The translations under genes and the position numbers were made by a program. From contig CAAGQC010000055.1 in NCBI GenBank assembly GCA_900771995.1, forward strand, positions 1 to 64,000: a DNA stretch of 64,000 nucleotides, given 5' to 3'. Positions 60,526 to 64,000 of the stretch are shown here, in pieces (the stretch's first letter is position 1; each line of letters opens with the position of its first letter). This DNA is from Lachnospiraceae bacterium (GTDB lineage: Bacteria > Bacillota > Clostridia > Lachnospirales > Lachnospiraceae). The notes beneath the pieces are model-generated. The model saw only the letters and a list, made by a program, of their open reading frames with translations, was not told the origin of the DNA and searched no databases.

Positions 60526-61116
60526 TTACAGTCTGGCGATCAGTGCCTGACAGCGTTCCTTCAAAGCCTCGCCCTTGCTGCGCACGTCGATGTGAAAGAC
60601 TTTGATCAGCTGTACTGCATAATCCACAGCTACGACCGTCAGAATCACCTGAATCATACGGGTACCCACCTGCACCTGAACACGGTCGATGATGTGATAC
60701 ATGGCATCATGGACAAACTGCACGATACCGATGGCATAAAAGCCCCAGGCAATAGTGCTCTCCAGACAGATGATCCCCCGGTAATTAAAAGGCTTATTAT
60801 TATAATCCCACCACAGTTCCCCCAGGAACCGGATCATACCGATCCCCACCAGATATTCAAAGGTGGTGGCCAGAATGGCTCCCAGGAAATATAGCTTTAC
60901 CAGCTTTCCGCGTAAGGGGCTTAAGATCAGATACCCCAGCACTCCGCCAAAACCATAGATCGGGCAAAAAGGGCCTTTGCCGAATCCCCGGTTGGTCAGC
61001 TTATGATTGCAGAAAGACATGTAAGTGGATTCCAGGGCCCATCCGAGAATACTGTACAGGACAAACGCTGCTAACAAATGGTATACATCCGTTCCCAGTA
61101 CTTCATAATTCCACAT
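60526..61116 (-). CDS. CmpB-like membrane protein (putative ABC transporter permease)
   Basis: Protein of 196 aa with about five helices. Sequence such as YSILGWALESTYMSF, LTNRGFGKGPFCPIYGFG and GIICLESTIAWGFYA matches the 'putative ABC transporter permease' family found in many Clostridia (Pfam ABC_trans_CmpB). No ATP-binding partner is nearby, so transport is not shown. It begins about 30 bases after the rpsU terminator. Confidence 0.85.
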   Translation of the reverse strand: MWNYEVLGTDVYHLLAAFVLYSILGWALESTYMSFCNHKLTNRGFGKGPFCPIYGFGGVLGYLILSPLRGKLVKLYFLGAILATTFEYLVGIGMIRFLGELWWDYNNKPFNYRGIICLESTIAWGFYAIGIVQFVHDAMYHIIDRVQVQVGTRMIQVILTVVAVDYAVQLIKVFHIDVRSKGEALKERCQALIARL

Positions 61117-61145
61117 TTTGTTTCCCTCATAACCTCATAAGTACA

Positions 61146-61173
61146 AAGTCCCCGGTGATTACGCCGAGGACTG
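61146..61173 (-). terminator. Intrinsic terminator of rpsU
   Basis: On the minus strand AGTCCTCGG pairs with CCGGGGACT, then TTTG. The U-run is short, so some read-through into the CmpB-like gene is likely. Confidence 0.55.
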
Positions 61174-61183
61174 TTGTTTTGCA

Positions 61184-61360
61184 TTAGTTATATTTACGTT
61201 TTCTTGCTGCTTCAGACTTCTTCTTACGTTTTACGCTAGGCTTCTCGTAATGCTCTCTCTTACGAATCTCCTGCTGGATACCAGCCTTAGCGCAGCTTCT
61301 CTTGAAACGACGTAAAGCGCTATCTAAAGTCTCGTTCTCTTTTACGATTACGTTTGACAT
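61184..61360 (-). CDS. rpsU: 30S ribosomal protein S21
   Basis: Small basic ribosomal protein of 58 aa. Its translation begins MSNVIVKENETLDSALRRFK, continues with CAKAGIQQEIRKREHYEKP and ends in a Lys/Arg tail. It matches the S21 family in length and sequence. A GGGAGGT site lies before the ATG. It has its own promoter (61446-61473). Confidence 0.97.
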   Translation of the reverse strand: MSNVIVKENETLDSALRRFKRSCAKAGIQQEIRKREHYEKPSVKRKKKSEAARKRKYN

Positions 61361-61445
61361 CTTACACCCGACCTCCCTTCAGTCCCTTCAAGTAACATGA
61401 CTGACTGGGTTATTCTAATGCGCAGTTGTTCTACACACATTTGAT

Positions 61446-61473
61446 ATTATAGCATAAAAAATGTATTCGTCAA
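61446..61473 (-). promoter_or_regulatory. Sigma-A promoter of rpsU
   Basis: Minus-strand TTGACG, 16 bases, TATAAT. Confidence 0.7.
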
Positions 61474-61498
61474 CTACTTTTTTATCATATTCCAAAAA

Positions 61499-62869
61499 TT
61501 ATTTAAAAAACTTATCATAGATACCGAACAGGAAAATAAAAATAACGATCAACGGCAGTCCGTAGGTCACGTAACCGCGCATCCAGTCGTGTACCTTCAA
61601 GCCCTTTCCGGTATTGACCTCTTTCTTGTAATTCTCCCATCCCCAGCCGTATCTGGTCACACAGAACAACAGATATACCAGAGATCCTAAGGGCAGGAAC
61701 AGATTGCTCACCAGAAAATCTTCGAAATCCAGTACTGCTCCGCCGAAGACAGAGAAACCATCCCAGCTCCATACATTGTAGCCCAGCACACAGGGTACGG
61801 ACAACAGGATGATCAGGAACAGGTTCACCAGAGAAGATTTCTTACGGCTGGCACCGGTCAGTTCCATACCGCAGCAGATGATATTCTCAAATACTGCCAG
61901 CACGGTAGACAGGGCTGCAAACGCCATGAACAGGAAGAACAGGCTTCCCCACAGGCGTCCGTAAGACATATTGGCGAATATATTCGGCAAAGTAATGAAG
62001 ATCAGGCTGGGGCCGGAGGTCTGATCCACGCCATAGGTAAAGCAGGCGGGGAAAATGATCAGTCCCGCGGTAATTGCCACGAAGGTATCCAGCACTACAA
62101 CTCTGACAGACTCTCCCATCAGGGAATGCTCCTTACCGATATAGCTGCCGAAGATAGCCATGGCGCCGATACCAAGGCTTAAGGTGAAGAATGCCTGATT
62201 CATGGCACCTACCAGTGTAGACACCACACCGACCTCCTGCATTCTTCCGAAGTCAGGCACCAGATAGAATTTCAGTCCTTCCTTCGCTCCCGACATAAAG
62301 AAGCTGTTGATGGCAAGCACTACCATGATGGCTAACAGCGCGATCATCATAACCTTTGTCACGCGCTCCAGACCGTTCTGCAATCCTCCGGCACAGACGC
62401 CGATACCGATGATCACTACCAGTACCATCCAGAACATCATGACCTTGGGATTAGCCAGCATCTGTGGAAACTGATCCGCCACCGCATCGGCGGAAAGACC
62501 GGAAAGTTTACCGGTAGCTGTCATATAAAAATAATGTAACATCCAGCCCGCCACCGTAGTATAGAACATCATCAACAGATAGCAGCCTGCCAGTGTGAAA
62601 TACCCGTGGATATGCCACTTCTGTCCGGGCTTCTCCAATGCCTGATAAGCCTTGACGGGACTTTTCTTACTGGCTCTTCCCACAGCGAATTCCATGGTCA
62701 TAATAGGCAGACCCAGAATCACCAGGAAGATCAGATAAAACAATACGAATGCGCCACCGCCGCCCTGGCCGGCCATGTATGGAAACTTCCATACATTACC
62801 GATGCCAATGGCACAGCCGGCGGACAGCAGGATAAAGCCTAAACGGGATTTTAAATTTTCTCGTTCCAT
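61499..62869 (-). CDS. Sodium-dependent transporter (NSS/SNF family)
   Basis: Sodium:solute symporter, 456 aa with about eleven to twelve helices. The first helix has the family mark SAGCAIGIGNVWKFPYMAGQGGGGAFVL with the Na+ site. MTMEFAVGRASKKSP and QAFFTLSLGIGAM in the sixth-helix region, and FAALSTVLAVFENIICC are also seen. The substrate is probably an amino acid or amine, but it cannot be read here. Its ATG overlaps the alaS stop (TAATG), so expression is coupled to alaS. It consumes a Na+ gradient of the sort the decarboxylase and Rnf systems may build. Confidence 0.94.
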   Translation of the reverse strand: MERENLKSRLGFILLSAGCAIGIGNVWKFPYMAGQGGGGAFVLFYLIFLVILGLPIMTMEFAVGRASKKSPVKAYQALEKPGQKWHIHGYFTLAGCYLLMMFYTTVAGWMLHYFYMTATGKLSGLSADAVADQFPQMLANPKVMMFWMVLVVIIGIGVCAGGLQNGLERVTKVMMIALLAIMVVLAINSFFMSGAKEGLKFYLVPDFGRMQEVGVVSTLVGAMNQAFFTLSLGIGAMAIFGSYIGKEHSLMGESVRVVVLDTFVAITAGLIIFPACFTYGVDQTSGPSLIFITLPNIFANMSYGRLWGSLFFLFMAFAALSTVLAVFENIICCGMELTGASRKKSSLVNLFLIILLSVPCVLGYNVWSWDGFSVFGGAVLDFEDFLVSNLFLPLGSLVYLLFCVTRYGWGWENYKKEVNTGKGLKVHDWMRGYVTYGLPLIVIFIFLFGIYDKFFK

Positions 62870-64000
62870 TATGCGAGCTGACCCTCCAGTACCTTGGACG
62901 CTTCCGCAATGGCTGCGGGAATGCCTGCGGGATTCTTACCGCCGGCCTGTGCCATATTGGGACGGCCACCGCCGCCACCGCCTACCAGTGCGGCAATTCC
63001 CTTGATCAGGTTGCCTGCATGGGCACCGGCCTTTATCGCGCCGTCTGTAGCCATGGCGATCATATTGACCTTGCCGTCCTGTGCGGAAAGCAGTACTACA
63101 ACGCCCTCGCCCAGTCTGCCTTTCAGCTGGTCTCCCAGATCTCTTAAGCCGTTCATGTCAACGCCGTCCACATTGGCAGCCAGAAGCTTCGTTCCCTTCA
63201 CTTCCACTACCTGATCCATGACATCGCCCAGTGCGGACTGTGCCATCTTCGCCTTCAGGGACTCATTCTCTGCATTCAGAGCCTTCAGTTCTGCCTGCAT
63301 ATGCTGGATCTTCTCGGTCAAAGCTGCCGGAGTTGCCTTTGCGGCTGCGGCTGCCTTGTTGAAGTTCTCTTCCATGGCCTGATAGTATGCCATCACATTG
63401 GCACCGGTCAGTGCTTCGATTCTTCTGACACCGGCTGCAACACCGCTCTCAGACAGGATCTTGAAGTAGCCGATCTCACCGGTATGCTTTACATGGGTAC
63501 CACCGCACAGTTCCTTGGAGAAATCTCCCATGGATACCACGCGGACGGTCTCACCGTATTTCTCTCCGAACAGAGCCATGGCTCCGCTCTTCTTCGCATC
63601 CTCGATGCTCATGATATCGGTAACGACTTCAATATCCTCTGCGATCTTCTCATTGACCAGAGCTTCTACCTTGGCGATCTCTTCCGCGGTCATAGCCTGT
63701 CCGTGACTGAAATCGAAACGGGTTCTTGCACCGTCCTGATAGGAACCCTGCTGTTCTACATGGTCACCCAGTACGATCTGCAATGCCTTCTGTAACAGAT
63801 GGGTAGCGGAATGGTTCTTGCAGACACTCTTTCTGTTATCGGTATCTACGGCAAGTTCTGCGGTATCATTTACGGATACGCTGCCGGATACGACCTTACC
63901 CACATGGCCGATGCGGCCGCCTGCGATTTTCACCGTCTCCGTCACTTCAAAAGTGCCGTTCTGGGTGCGGATCACACCAAAGTCACCCTTCTGTCCGCCC
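62869..64000 (-). CDS. alaS: Alanyl-tRNA synthetase, C-terminal part (gene runs off the window)
   Basis: The reading frame continues to base 64000, so only about the last 377 residues are present. Seen are the GGQKGDFGVI segment and the editing domain with HSATHLLQKAL (HxxxH), and the KELCGGTHVKHTGEIGYF zinc-binding motif. The C-terminal DHHA1-like part ends with GGGGGGRPNMAQAGGKNP. The catalytic and tRNA-recognition domains lie beyond the window edge. It overlaps the sodium transporter gene by one base. Confidence 0.97.
   Translation of the reverse strand, partial: GGQKGDFGVIRTQNGTFEVTETVKIAGGRIGHVGKVVSGSVSVNDTAELAVDTDNRKSVCKNHSATHLLQKALQIVLGDHVEQQGSYQDGARTRFDFSHGQAMTAEEIAKVEALVNEKIAEDIEVVTDIMSIEDAKKSGAMALFGEKYGETVRVVSMGDFSKELCGGTHVKHTGEIGYFKILSESGVAAGVRRIEALTGANVMAYYQAMEENFNKAAAAAKATPAALTEKIQHMQAELKALNAENESLKAKMAQSALGDVMDQVVEVKGTKLLAANVDGVDMNGLRDLGDQLKGRLGEGVVVLLSAQDGKVNMIAMATDGAIKAGAHAGNLIKGIAALVGGGGGGRPNMAQAGGKNPAGIPAAIAEASKVLEGQLA

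Overview
The window looks like a chromosomal segment of a strictly anaerobic, probably spore-forming Clostridia bacterium, most likely a Lachnospiraceae gut commensal. The reasons are an Rnf complex in the order C-D-G-E-A-B, a Re-type citrate synthase homologue, a Na+-translocating decarboxylase operon, BspA-like leucine-rich-repeat surface proteins with a PKTGD sorting signal, a high-cysteine HCB-type small protein, a SleB-like hydrolase, a SpoIID-domain protein, and 'TAATG' gene overlaps. The species cannot be named from sequence alone. Most genes lie on the minus strand. I saw no tRNA, rRNA, CRISPR array, insertion sequence or prophage.

Layout. 0-3.6 kb: Re-citrate synthase, GntR regulator and NADP isocitrate dehydrogenase, the oxidative route towards 2-oxoglutarate, with a likely GntR operator in the promoter. 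3.7-12.3 kb: a cell-surface cluster of class B sortase, a 1657-aa LRR substrate, a second LRR protein and a subtilase. 12.4-13.6 kb: a small plus-strand cassette of a Cys/Gly/Asn-rich protein and two helical unknowns. 13.6-21.3 kb: leuS, an EF-G-like GTPase, a formate/nitrite transporter with a structured leader, and tyrA. A 52-bp tandem repeat array and a tiny ORF lie between them. 21.3-27.7 kb: an apeA-queA-PilZ-VanZ operon and a SpoIID/YihY pair. 27.7-34.9 kb: a likely 6S RNA, pckA, an M24 peptidase, deoC, thrC and a SleB-like hydrolase.

35.0-43.4 kb: a two-AP2-domain protein, a GH25-like protein lacking expected catalytic residues, the Rnf operon and a YprB-like nuclease. 43.5-49.8 kb: cmk-ispH-rpsA-cheR, a BaiN-like flavoprotein, and RpiR- and TetR-type regulators. 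49.9-55.4 kb: a biotin-dependent sodium-pump operon with two different carboxyltransferases. 55.5-64 kb: two D,D-carboxypeptidases, scpAB, a metallophosphoesterase, a CmpB-like membrane protein, rpsU, an NSS-type sodium symporter and the C-terminal part of alaS.

Metabolic reading (inference): Rnf and the biotin-dependent decarboxylase are both ion-pumping systems. With PEP carboxykinase and Re-citrate synthase around oxaloacetate, and a sodium symporter as consumer, the segment suggests sodium-based energetics centred on oxaloacetate and CoA esters.
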